Assembly: GCF_001411555.2 (NCBI RefSeq)
Contig: NC_049912.1
Coordinates: 18,832,341 to 18,896,340 of the forward strand
From: Juglans regia
Lineage: Eukaryota; Streptophyta; Magnoliopsida; Fagales; Juglandaceae
DNA: 64,000 nt
Direction: 5' to 3'
The number at the start of each line of letters is the position of its first letter. The stretch's first letter is position 1. Both the position numbers and the translations under genes were made by a program. Below, piece after piece: positions 1-11,900 of this stretch. The notes under the pieces were generated by a model that was given only the letters and a program-made list of their open reading frames with translations, was not told where the DNA came from and did not search any database.

Positions 1-869
1 CAAATCAAATCATAGCAAGATTTAATATAATTGTCTGAAACTTATAATATCCAAAACAAATAGATAATTCAATTCTAGAATTTTAAACAATAAAACTTAA
101 TCTATGAATTGAAATATAGTCAAAACATTTTCACCAATCAATTTCTGCCCTAAACTTTAGTTCTCCATGGGAGCACCAAAAAAATATATTCTTTTTTTTC
201 TCCTCCAGTCCTGTACATCCTCCCTTCAAAACTCCCCTAATGATATTCTTCTTTCGAGTATAAAAGCAACCCTAATGTTTTCCTGATTCCGGCATAAAAT
301 ATCGCCTAACTTTTAGGACTCAGATTGGTAGCTGTGTACGCGCTTCAGGAGTCAAAATTTAGACATTTTTATCAAATACAAATTTGTAGGCCTTTAAGAT
401 AGCTTTCCAACACATCAAGAATCACATCAATCAGATGTGTGAGTGAAAAGTTATTATTAAAATACTAAGGTATGTCCAGGTTGTCTCCTAGCGCACTTCA
501 GACTTGGACTTTTTGAAGGTTTCCTTTTGTGATTTTTTTCTTTTTTTCTTAATCCGAATTACTCTCAAACTCACCTTATTTGAAGTTATCATTTATTTGA
601 TATTTTGAAAAGTTATTCAAACGTTAAAGTCTTCTCATGTTGATGCATCATTACTTTGCTGAAAGTCCGCATGTCTATTCACATTGAAAGTCAGCCCATG
701 TTGAAAATGATCTCGCTATGTTCCTCGACTTGGCACTTGTTCTTTGGGCTTTAGCTGTTCCACAATCAGAGGTTTCAATTTGTTGCTTCCTCGTAGCTCC
801 TTGACTTGCCTCTTTAGTGTGAAGCAGTCCTCCCTCCAATGGGTATCATTATGGTGATAAGCGCAAAAA
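1..869. other. AT-rich stretch without a recognised gene
   Basis: I see no splice-consistent gene here. The right part (from about 600) probably belongs to the decayed retrotransposon whose gag lies at 870-1990 on the reverse strand, but I could not recognise protein similarity in it. Confidence 0.35.
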
Positions 870-1990
870 TGTCGCTATTTTTTTTGCTCCACTGCCTTCT
901 GTTTGATTTGTTGACCAGTCAGCTGACCGCATGCTCAGGTAGCTGTGAGCGGACCTCGGGTCGTGTCCCCTTGGGGGTGCTCGCTTTTCCCATCTTTTGT
1001 CGCTATAGCTTCGGCTAGTCTTCTCCAATACTCTTTTCACTTGTTGGACCTCTCGAGGTTATCTTTTTCTTTTATCTCCGATTTTTGTGGCGCTATCAAG
1101 GCTTGCAGTGTCTTCAGCGTTGATGAAGTCGTCAACCTTATCCATAAATTCTCTTAACGTTGATGGAGTCCGTCTTGCAAATTCTGCCATAAACGGACTT
1201 CGGGCCCACACCCCACCTAGAAGGGCTGCCAGCGTAATCTTCTCATTTTGATTGTCGGTAGTTAGTCACTCTTTATTAAACTGGGTGAAGTATGTCTTCA
1301 GGCTTTCTCCCTCCTGTTGTTTGATGGTTAGGAGGTATGTCGCAGGTCGTGTTTGCCTCCTACTAGCCTTGAATTGTGTTAGGGATTGCTTGGCTAATTC
1401 CTTGAAGTTGTCGATCGATCCTTGTCGTAGCGCCCTGAACCATCTTCTCGCCATGCCCTTTAACATCAATGGAAAAGCTCTGCATACTACCTCTCCGGGG
1501 AACTTGTGGAGGGTCAAGTGTGCTTTGAAATTTTCCAAGTGGTTGACCGAGTCTCATGACCCATCGTGCAGCTCTATCTATGGAATTTTGAACTTTGGTG
1601 GGAATGAGACGACCATTACTTCTGAAATATAAGGTAAGCCTATGCGGTTAAGCAGTTGATTGACTAAAGACGATCCTCCCATCCTTCTAGCCATCTATTC
1701 ATATTTGTCAACGAGGCTGCACAATTCATCATGCAACTTCTTTTTCTATACTTTGTCGGCGTTCGTTCCGCCTGCACTGTGTGCTTCTACTTCTGGTCGA
1801 TCATTGTGGTCTTGTGCGGCTCCCCTAATGTAGGCATGATTTTTCCGTTTCAGGCTCTCTTTCTCTTTTTGGAGGGTCTTTATTGTTTCACTCATTTTCT
1901 TTAATTATTCTTCCATCTCTATAAGTCGCGCCTCCATGTTTGCAAAGGCTGTATCCTGGTCACGAGTTGTTTGGGACGTGTTGTAGTGGG
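870..1990 (-). pseudogene. Decayed Ty3/gypsy (Tat-like) gag
   Basis: The reverse strand between 1538 and 1266 encodes a 90-residue open segment that reads as a plant retrotransposon gag core (Retrotrans_gag family). Key patches are ENFKAHLTLHKFPGE, MARRWFRALRQGSIDNF and QQEGESLKTYFTQFNKE. Past the stop, the same strand continues toward 1100 and 870 with further gag-like sequence in shifted frames, including a lysine/arginine-rich segment at 1040-849. Several stops and frameshifts show it is dead. Just upstream on the reverse strand (about 2030-2056) is the sequence TGGCGTCGTCTATAAG, which resembles the leader motif usually following the 5' LTR of Tat-type elements. No protease, reverse transcriptase or integrase is visible, so the element is cut by the window edge or truncated. 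Family assignment is from recognised motifs and is moderately sure. Confidence 0.7.
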
Positions 1991-2054
1991 CATGTGGAAA
2001 TCTCGTTGACAGGTGTTCAAGGAATTTGTATCAAAATCTTATAGACGACGCCAC

Positions 2055-3283
2055 TGTGGAATGACGAAAGGTCGGGAAAAGGAAGCTTACTTCGGGCTCC
2101 CTTCCCTCTACTACATATAGAGGCGAACTCCAATACTTCCCCTTAACCCGGAGTTGAGCGGGGACCCAGTTTCGATTCCTTCATCTCCCATCAACGCCTC
2201 TTTGAGGGGTGAGGAGGGGTGAGGAGGGGGCTTCTTTACCTCCCATTGTTAAGGGGCTTTTTCCTTTCCCATTCGGACGAATAGCGATGCATCAGGTATA
2301 GACGTGGTGCACTCTCCACCTACTATTAAGGCTGAGGCTGAGGCTTCGGAGGGCGATCCCAGCCCTTACCTTCTGGGGTCTTTCCATGGCTCAGGGCCCT
2401 GCCTCGAGGCAATGGGGGCGCTAGTTTGTCTCGGGCCCCACATGCGGCAGTGTCCTCAGAGAGAGACGACTCTGTTCATGCCATGGCGTCCAGATTGAGG
2501 AACGTTTTTTTCTTGGTAAGCAATTTGTCGAATTGAGTCATCGTTTCTTCTTTTAGGCTTGGATCCTTATATTATATATATATGGTTTTGGTAGGGCTTT
2601 GACCAGCTGGTGGCCTGGATCGTCGACGAAAGGTTTGACCTCGAGGATGAAGTACGGTCCAGGTGTATCTTCGCCTTCTTGGCATTAAAGGAAATCGTGT
2701 GCTTGGACGAATACAAATAGCAAATCTCAGCAAATGATGTGACAGGCACAAACGTTTTATATTATTTAAATTCCCGCCAAACCAATTTGATAGGAATTTG
2801 CGGGATAACTAGAGAGTCATTTAAATCTCTGATAGATGAGCCCAATGATACAAAGTAGAAGGCCCATATAATGAGCCCAACAGGACGTGAAACCTACAAA
2901 AACACTGTAGGTTCGGGTTCACAGGGTCATATTGCTTCCAATATGATTATTATGGTAACCAACCTTAATAGCAAATATATACCGCTAAGGGAATGGCGAG
3001 ATACTCAGGGTATTATTACTTCGGATGTCAAACCGTTCTTTCTGGGATCATATCCCAAGAATATGATGATCAGAGCCCTAGTTCCGAGGAAAAATATACT
3101 ATCCTTATCAACGACAATTCTTGGATCTTCAAATCCTTTTTTTTTTTTACCAAGTAATACATCCATATTTCTGAGTTAGGCAATCAGAGGTTCATCAGGT
3201 GCACCGGGGCCCTTTTTCTTCTTTGTTGCATATCCTTGATCGAGATCAGTTGGTGGTGAAAAAGGTCATCAACATCAGTCACA
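2055..3283 (-). mobile_element. Putative 5' LTR of the gypsy remnant
   Basis: This segment sits on the 5' side (reverse strand) of the gag remnant and directly after its leader motif. It could begin with TG at 2055-2058 and end with CA near 3283, as an LTR should. It has no convincing coding potential. The boundaries are inferred from position and TG/CA ends only, because the second LTR is outside the window. If correct, the LTR stops about 630 bases upstream of the CAMTA start codon. Confidence 0.4.
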
Positions 3284-3914
3284 GAGTGTGCAAGTACCGT
3301 ACATTCTTTTTAAAAAAAAAAATAAAAAATTTATATAAAAAAATTAAATTTTTAATAATAGATCATATATTTTTTCAAAAATAATAAACATGATTGCATT
3401 ACCCATACCACGTCAGATATCAATAATAACGGGATGATTAACCAAATTTCAATCGTAAATATATGAAAGATCGTATTTTGAGATATCAATAATAGAAATA
3501 ACTACTAAAATCTAAAGACTGTGGCCACGGGCGAATAAAAGCGACCCATACCACGTCAGATTTTTTCCGACCTGTTCATATCCTTTTGCTAATATGGACA
3601 CATGGCTTCCAATCCCCTCTCGCTCTTCTTTTAGGCTTTTTCAGTTGTTCAGTGGTTTTCACGCGCTTCTTCTCTCTTTCTCCGATAGTACGTCCCCTTC
3701 TTTACCCCAAACCTCCATTTCTCTTCCATTGCTGCTAGGGTTTCCAATTTTTGCCGGTAATTGTCTCGGTGATTCGGTTTTATTTTTCATTCATTGAGCT
3801 CTGGTTCTCGATTGGCGTTCTCAGAAATTATTATTATTTTTTTGTTTGCAGGTTTCCGTATTGGCTTTTTTGTGAATTCGTAATTGGAGCTATTGCTGAT
3901 GAAATCTAGGGTTT
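3284..3914 (+). promoter_or_regulatory. CAMTA upstream region and 5' leader
   Basis: This interval lies between the putative LTR and the CAMTA start codon. It contains an AT-rich block at 3310-3370 with a TATATAAA string (a possible TATA element) and a pyrimidine-rich stretch from about 3600 to 3840 of the kind common in plant 5' leaders. A short upstream ORF of 67 codons (3594-3797) reads through this leader. It has no recognisable domain. The transcription start cannot be fixed from sequence alone. Confidence 0.4.
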
Positions 3915-6900
3915 ATGGCTGAGAGTAGACTATACATTCCCAATCAACCATTAGGTCTGGTTTCTTTTCCTCGTATACTCTCTCTCTCTCTCTCTCTCTC
4001 GCTCGCTCTCCCCCTGCTTCAATCTTTCCTCAGGTTTATTAGATTAGAACTTGGTTAGTATAAATGTACAAACGACTCAATTGTTTTCTTTAAGGGGTTT
4101 TGTTGAAAATGTTCAAAGCAATGCTTTGAGATAACAAGCTAAGGTGCTTAGCAAGTTTGAGGGTACTTATTTTCTTTTCATTTTCGAAGTCTTGTGAATG
4201 TTATGCAAATTCTTCAGGTAGTGTGTGTCAAAGCCATATGCTAGAGCTCCCTCATTTCTCTCATGCACAGTTGTTGCAATGTTGAGTGCTTTGCATGAGG
4301 ACCACGATCCTGAAGTACCTTATTGCGCATGTTGAAGTTACGATTGAAGTGCTTCATTGCATTCTGTGAGATGAGTGCGTTGAGCAATATTGTTTTTATT
4401 AGGCTTGGGTCCCAGAGGTCTATTTTGAGTTCTGAAATTCTAGCTTCACTGGATTTGTATAATGCAGCAGCTCTCTCTCGAATGGAATGAGTGCATTGAT
4501 GGCTATTTCCGGTGATGATTACCGGAAATAGTTCTCTGTTTCATTCCATTTTTTTCTTACTTTAGTAGATCACAGTTTATTATGGGTTAGTTTGTGTGCT
4601 TTTGGGTGGAACCGAAGGCTTTTGAGTTTTCACTAGAAACATCGAGGTCCTAAATAAAATTGTAGAGAAGAGCATAAGGGTTTGGAGGTTTGTAGTTATG
4701 AGTCGTAGTGTTATAGTGTGGCTGGTGGCTACGGTGGAAGTAGTGTTCCAGGCGGAGAACCAAAATTCATAAAACACAGGCATTAAGGAAAGAGAGCCTT
4801 CGTGGCTCAACGATGCTCCAACATACATGGTAGATATTTAACTGTTACCGAATATGATGGAGGAGGTCAGCGGGGGTGTTCTAGCCATTCTGGAAGGGTA
4901 TGAAGGTCTGGGATGGGAGAAATTTGCTGTCGAGTTACGCAGAACCACTGTTATGTTTTTCTCCATTCATGGTGATGGGTCATGGGGGGGAAGCCAGATG
5001 AACATATCCAATCATAAGAACAACAATATAGAGTTGAAACGAAAAGACTTAGGGCTCATTTGTTTTCGGAGATGAGATATGATGAATTGAGATTAAAGTT
5101 AAAAAATTGAATAAAATATTGTTATAATATATTTTTTAATATTATTTTTATTTTGGGATTTGAAAAAGCTGAATTCTTTATTTTATTTTTTATTGGAAGT
5201 TAGAAAAGTTGTAATGATTAGATGAGATGAGATGAAATGATATATTTTCTGAAAACAAACGAGGCCTTAAGCTACGTTTGGGTAGTGAGAATACCTGAGA
5301 AGTGTTGAGAATGTTTGTGAATAGTTATGAGTAGAGATTGAAGTGGGTTTGTGGGTCCCATTGAGAGTAATTTGAGTTGTTTGGATGTATGAAGTATGTT
5401 GAGTTGTTGACTTTTGGATAGATAATTGAAAAATGTGTGAGTCCCATCAATGATTGATTTTTTTTAATGATGATTTTTTTATATATAATAGTGATAAATA
5501 TTATAGTAATTTTATTTTTTATTTATATTTAACAGTGGTAAATATTATAATGATTTTATTTTTTATTTATATTTAATAGTGATAAATATTATAGAATGTT
5601 TGTGAATAGTTATGAGTAGAGATTGAAGTGGGTTTGTGGGTCCCATTGAGAGTATTTTGAATTGTTTGGATGTATGAAGTATGTTGAGTTGTTGACTTTT
5701 GGATAGATAAATGAAAAATGTGTGGGTCCCATCAATGATTGATTTTTTTTAATGATGATTTTATTTATATATAATAGTGATAAATATTATAGTGGAGAGA
5801 TTTTGGTACGAAGATGATTCATTGTGTTTGGCATGTGAAGTATTTTCATAAGTACGAGAATACTTGGAAAGTGTTGGGAAGACTTTGCTACCCAAACATA
5901 GCCTTAAGCGCAACCATGGTGGCGAGGTGATCATATGCTGCAACTCTAAATATGAGTCATGCTTTGGTGACTTAGTTTGATACTAGGGGCAAGAAGGGGA
6001 ACTGTGAAAGTGGTTTGAAGCCTTTACAGATCATGCATGGACAGAACCCAAAGCAAGAGTCTGACTCCTCTAAAAGCTCAAGAACCGATTCTTATGTAAC
6101 AAGGGATGGTTTTGGCCTTCCCCAATGGTAGTATGGGTGAAAGAGAGATGCACACTATATTAAAAGAGATGCAAAACCAGCTTGTTGATTTGAAGGTAAC
6201 GGTTGCCTTCTTATCTATGAAAATCGACTTGCTTTCAGGTGGCGGTAAGAGGGTTGTAAGGCTCAATAAGAGGGAGCACAAAATAGGTCCGAATCATATG
6301 TCATTTACACTAAAAAAGTGGGTTGGGTGCAATTAGATGGGCCTAATTCTATAAAACCAAATAAAGGTAAAAAGAAAGTTGGGTTTGGCCCAGTTTCTAT
6401 AACCAGATCTAGGAGAGTGTGTCGGGTCAAAAGGAAAATTGGGTCATCTACATTTGAATTGGATTCTACATTGGGTATCAGCGTAGAGACGACCGAAATG
6501 GACTGCCCTCCACAACGGGTGACACAAAAGTTTGCCAATGAGTGCTACACCCCTAGTCAGTGTTCTCCCCGACGAAACGATGGCACCCATTGTGTAGTTG
6601 AAGGAAAACGGTGTAATGTCGAGGCTTGAGGGCGGTGTAAGGTCTGTCGGAGTGGCACATAAAGGATCGTTGGTGAGTGATGCACCCTCGGTCAATGTTT
6701 GTTGCCAACCCAGAATTTCCAATGGTGGCCATGGCCCCGCAACCCATGACGTAGCGAACCAATTTTTTGGTATCTCTTAAGGCACCTTATGGGTCAACAC
6801 TTAGCTTTGGACAAGGTATTGACAGCAACAATGGAGCTATTGAGGAGGTGCGGGATTTGTATGCAGGAGATGATGTGGAGGAAATGATGGGATTGTCGTT

Positions 6901-8925
6901 GGTGCCTTGTGAGGAGGAATATTTAGGGCCTGGTGTACAGTTGGCGGCCGACTTTGGGGAAGATGTTGTCCCCCCTGATATCTCTTCTATTGATCAACAA
7001 TATAGTTGGTTCATCATCAGATTGAGTTTTGCAAAAAGTTAAAGAGATACAACAGTGTGTGTGTGTTTTTTTTGGGGGGGGGGGGGATTATGTGTGGAGG
7101 ATTTGACGACCAACTAATAGCACTACTCATTGCAATTGAGGCAGGTCACTTGGAATAAAATCTAGATCTAAGAAGAGCAGGGAGTTAAAGCGTCTTGGCA
7201 ATCAACTACCGCACTAAGGGAGGTAGTCCAAGTTGAGGGAGGACTAGAGGGAGGGTAGAACCAGTTGTATTATGAAGGCTTCCTCCGTTCGCGTATGATC
7301 ATTCCTAGTTTGTGGAGTTACTGTTACGTGGAATGGTCCTATTTAGCTTCTAAAGGAGCTTCGGGTGGAGTATTAGTTATGTGGAAACAAGGATGGTGGA
7401 GAGAGTTTGAGTATGTTGGGGTATTTACATTGAGAGATTGGGGGAGGTGTGTCTTTGTCCCAATTGGGCTTGGTCTAGATTGGATAGATTTCAACATCTT
7501 TTTTACGAGGCATCCTAGAGACCGTAAACACAACATGTCTTTTACTCAATTAAACCCCATATCCATGTAAGCCATCCCATCACACAGATTAGATAAAGTC
7601 ATATGCTTTTCATAAATGGGGTGTGGCGATAGAAATTGTTTGCACCCAAGGGTTTGAACCTTTGACGTGAAAGGAGCACACCACCAAGACCAAAGCCCTT
7701 ACCACATAAGCCAACCCCTAGGGGCTTTGATTTCAACATTCATGGAGATACTGTATTTACATTATAATTTTTTTTTTATCGGTAAATATTTACTATATAA
7801 GTAGAATGGATTTTGTTCCTATTGTTGAATCTTAAGCTTGAAATTCCCGAATTTTTGCAGACCTTGACAGGATACTGATAGAAGCGCAATATCGTTGGCT
7901 TCGGCCAAGTGAAATTTGTGAAATACTTCGCAATCATCACAGGTTTCAATTAAAGCCAGATCCACCTGTCCAGCCTCCAGGTTGTCACTTGCATGCTTCT
8001 TTGTGTCTTATTTCAATCTTGCATATAGGTGTATAAAATTACTGCAATACATCTTATTAAGCTTGTGCGAGGATGTTTCTTCTTTTATATAAGTAATCGA
8101 ATATGTTTTATTAAAAAAATATAAAAAGTATGGTCCAAGTACACATGAAGTATAGAAGAGGAGCACCTGACTAGAAATAGAGAAACAGACAAGAAAATCA
8201 TGAAAAATCAGTCCACTAAAATCTATAGAAGCTGCTGAAGAAAGAGAGCATTAAAAAAGAAAGTTTTAAGCTCCTCCAACATTCAACCCTACTCATAAAA
8301 AACCAATTGCTTGCTATCCTCAAAATTTGCATCATACTTTTCCCTCCAAATACACCACACTAGGAAAATTACTGATTTATTTTGATTTAATTACTTATCT
8401 GAATTGTCTGACTTAGTCTGTGAATTTTTATAATAAATTAATTTTATTACTGCTTAAGAACCAGCTACTTTGTGCCAGTTGTGTCGCACGTGCACAATCC
8501 TAGTATTAGAATTTAGGACATGATGAGATATTGCAACTTCAACTGAGATTATATGGCTTTGTATGAGGGTAGAAAAATTTCATTGGCCATGTATGAATGG
8601 ATAAGCAAGTTTCTTTACTGAATTATGGCTGCCAAGCTCCCTTCCCATAGGGCTAGGGATGCCACATCATAATATTACATACCACTAGGTGTTAAGAAAT
8701 TCCATAAGTTTTATTACCTTAAACCGTAACTAAAAACTATCTTAAAAAGCCTCAATGTAGCCATGAAAACAGAAATCCAGTCTAAATACTTTGTTCAACA
8801 CTTATTATAGCCTGGATAGGTCTTGTCTCTATGACTGGTTTTGGCTTGCAGACTCATTAGCATCGTCATCACTTGGGACATTTTAACACAAAATCAAAAT
8901 GTGGTAAATACCCAATAAATTTATT

Positions 8926-8958
<33 letters not shown>

Positions 8959-11900
8959 TTATGTCGGGGAACCTCTCCAAGGCAGGGCCCTTTGGACCCA
9001 CCCCTGCAGTGAATACCCAATAAATCAATACATCATACATTTTAATAAGAGATCATAGACATTAATACGTCAAAAACATAACTTTCTTATCATGCTTGTG
9101 GAAGATATTACTACTAACAAATACTGATATGTATTTATGTATTTATGTATATATTTTTCTAATCAAATATTTCTTGCCACTTCTCTTTGTTCAGAGATTG
9201 GGAATTGACATTCCCCGGGTTTTTAAACAGAAACTGAAGGTTTTTCATTTTGCAGCGGGTTCTTTGTTTCTCTTTGATCGAAAAGTTATCCGGTATTTTC
9301 GTAAAGATGGTTATAGGTGGAGGAAGAAGAAAGATGGAAAAACTGTCAAAGAAGCTCATGAAAAGTTGAAGGTGTGCTGTTCAATTTATTCTTTGTAAGT
9401 TCACTTTTTTTTTGTTTTATTTTATTCCCACACCCCGCGTGGCGCCCCCGGGGGGGGTGGGATGGGATGGGTTTATGGTTGGTTCTAATCAATCTAGTCA
9501 AAATTGTTGCCTGGGTAATACCCTCTTGTAAGTGAACCTTCTGTCTCTAGTTTTTTTAATATTTTAATAGGTAATGATAATTTATTAGTAGTTAAAAGAG
9601 GGTAGTACCCTAGTAATATACAATGTTGGGTTATCACTTTATACAACCCGCTGCTTGACACGTAATAATAGGGTTAGGGTTGGGCATAATTGGGTTCGGG
9701 TCAATTGGGGTTGACCCGATTTTAACCTAGTTAATATCGGGTTGTGTTAGGTCAACCTGCGGGTTCACATGTTGACCCAAGTATCCAAAAGGAAAAAAAT
9801 GATATTATGGTCAATTTTTGGGTTGTTTAGGTGGTCACGGGTCACTCTGGTCAACCCATAACCTGATTGACGCACCACAAATTTTAGCTAGAAACTAAAC
9901 TTTAAATTGAAAAATATAGCACTTATTTTCAATATTTTCTTAAAGTTTTTTTAAGGGATGCAAACGAACTGAGTCAAGCCAAATTTGAGCAAGGGTGCTC
10001 AAGCTTGAGTAGCATTTTTACTTGTTCGAACTTGGCTCAAACTCAAATATCCTTGTTCAACGGCTCGCTAACCATTAATGTTGTTCGAACTCGCTTAGGC
10101 TCAACTAAAAATAAATGAATGAGTTGAGCTCAAGTTGCACGAGCTCGAACTCGATTTTTTTGTTTTCTTTTGAAAAATCTGATTCTTATCTTTTGATTAA
10201 GCACACCATTGAAACATTCGAGATATTTCTTACCCAAAAAGCTTTGTGTCGAACTTTTGCCCCTTTGAGTTGGTCACGGGCAACAGCCTGTGATGCCTCA
10301 CGCCTTTGTGGCTGCGGCAGGAGGGGGTTTACCCATTGGCCTATTTTGCCAATAGGTGGCAGGAGCACAACGACCTAGCAAACCTACTTAAACAACCTAA
10401 AGGGTGGCTGGTGTTTTCGATATCCCATAGAAAATGCTTCTTTTATGCCTCGAGTATTAGCCACAACTTGTATTCTGTTGAAGACCCAACCGTTGATCCA
10501 AAAATCCTAGGACTGTTGGATACTAATTTGGTTAAACCTTTAACCCTTAGGATCATAACATTCCACCACGCTTCCGAATCCGACATCCACGGCGGCCCAC
10601 TCTATCGACACCGATCCAGTGGTAGCTCTTTTCCTTTTGGCAGCTTCACTCATCTATCAATATTCAATGACTTAACACTATCCCTATACATGGTACCAAG
10701 TCATTTTAATCCAGCCTATAGGTTACTCCCTCCATGACTTGAATTCGTGGCATAATCCTTGCTCTGATACCAATTGTCAAGACCTCCCTTCTACGAAACT
10801 AACTTCCTGTGATATCTGCAACTCAAGAATGAAAACGACCCACACACACTTACACTTCTGGTTTTTTTTAGGAAACCAACCTCCCAAGATCAAGAAGTGT
10901 TTTTATTTTTCGAATGCCAATACAAGAAGCTAACTCCCTTTTTATTACATTTCTCTTAATTGACTAAAATCAATCTGTTAAGCCCAGCCCAATATAATTG
11001 TCCAATGTAATGGGCCAGTTAAAGAAACCCAAAGGAAATCGTATACTACTAACACTTTTGACTATTAAGCCCATTTCCCATTCAACAAGATTATTACATA
11101 TTCATTCAGTATTTCTACCCCTTCATCATTCTTGGACCTCCTTTCTTAATATTGTGACTTTTCCATGCCACTTCTTCCTTGCTCTTTCTCCCCTTCCTGC
11201 TCGCTCCTTTGGGGCCAAGGAAACTTTGCAATCCAGCTACAGTGGTAAATGGTTCTAAAATGCTTGTTCTGTCTGGCCCGAATCTGCTCCCCAACTAGTA
11301 GTGTAGTGAAGTCCTTGTGAAGGATCTTAGGCAATGTATTAAATTCCGTGCCGGTGATCATTCCGGTTTAAGCACTGGAACGAAATGTTTTGGTACCCGT
11401 GCATTCCAGTGTACTGTTTCGGGATTAACTATATTATATATATATTTTTATATATATTTATATGTATATATAAACTAATAACTAATAGGATAAATACATA
11501 TATATATATATATGTAAGTGTATATCATGTATGTGTGTATATATATGGAAGAATTGACAATTTATAAAATGAATATACATTGAAAAAATCATAAACTTGA
11601 GTTGAGACACAAAAAACGATGAAAAAAAATAAAAGAATAGAGAAATTATTAAAAATAATGATATTTGAAAAAAAAAAAAAAGAGAATGAGGGGACATATT
11701 TAAAGTTACAAAAAATTAACATTCTATAAATACCTTTTATATTCTAGAATTAATTAAATACCATATATATTTAAAATCTACAAAAAGGCCATCCAAGGAC
11801 AAGAAAATTACAAAATTGCCATTAAAATAGTCTGGAATGAATAGGGCCCGGAATGCCAATTCTGGCCAGAATTGGACAGGAATGGCCGAAACGGACAGGA

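Larger units (their letters stand above)
4560..7560 (+). pseudogene. Decayed LINE (L1-type) 5' part in CAMTA intron 1
   Basis: Same-strand fragments of a plant non-LTR retrotransposon lie in intron 1. At 4854-5050 a segment with GLGWEKFAVELRR and FFSIHGDGSWGG resembles the N-terminal part of ORF1. At 6106-6240 there is a short coiled-coil-like piece, and at 6318-6480 a basic segment follows. At 7265-7500 a piece with SLASKGASGGVLVMWKQ-like character (YLASKGASGGVLVMW) matches the early endonuclease/exonuclease-phosphatase region of LINE ORF2. No reverse transcriptase follows, so the copy stops within the endonuclease. Many stops and frameshifts are present. Two MITEs (5052-5266 and 5270-5903) interrupt it. 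The ORF2 call is fairly safe; the ORF1 call is an inference from position and recollected similarity. Confidence 0.6.

Noticed and set aside
9667..9685. Telomere-like TAGGGTTAGGGTT
   Set aside because: Only about two units within a MITE-like repeat; no array, so not an interstitial telomere.
10306..10737. 143-codon forward ORF
   Set aside because: It lies in CAMTA intron 3, antisense to an LTR element leader, has no domain and unusual composition. Best seen as a chance ORF in retroelement DNA.
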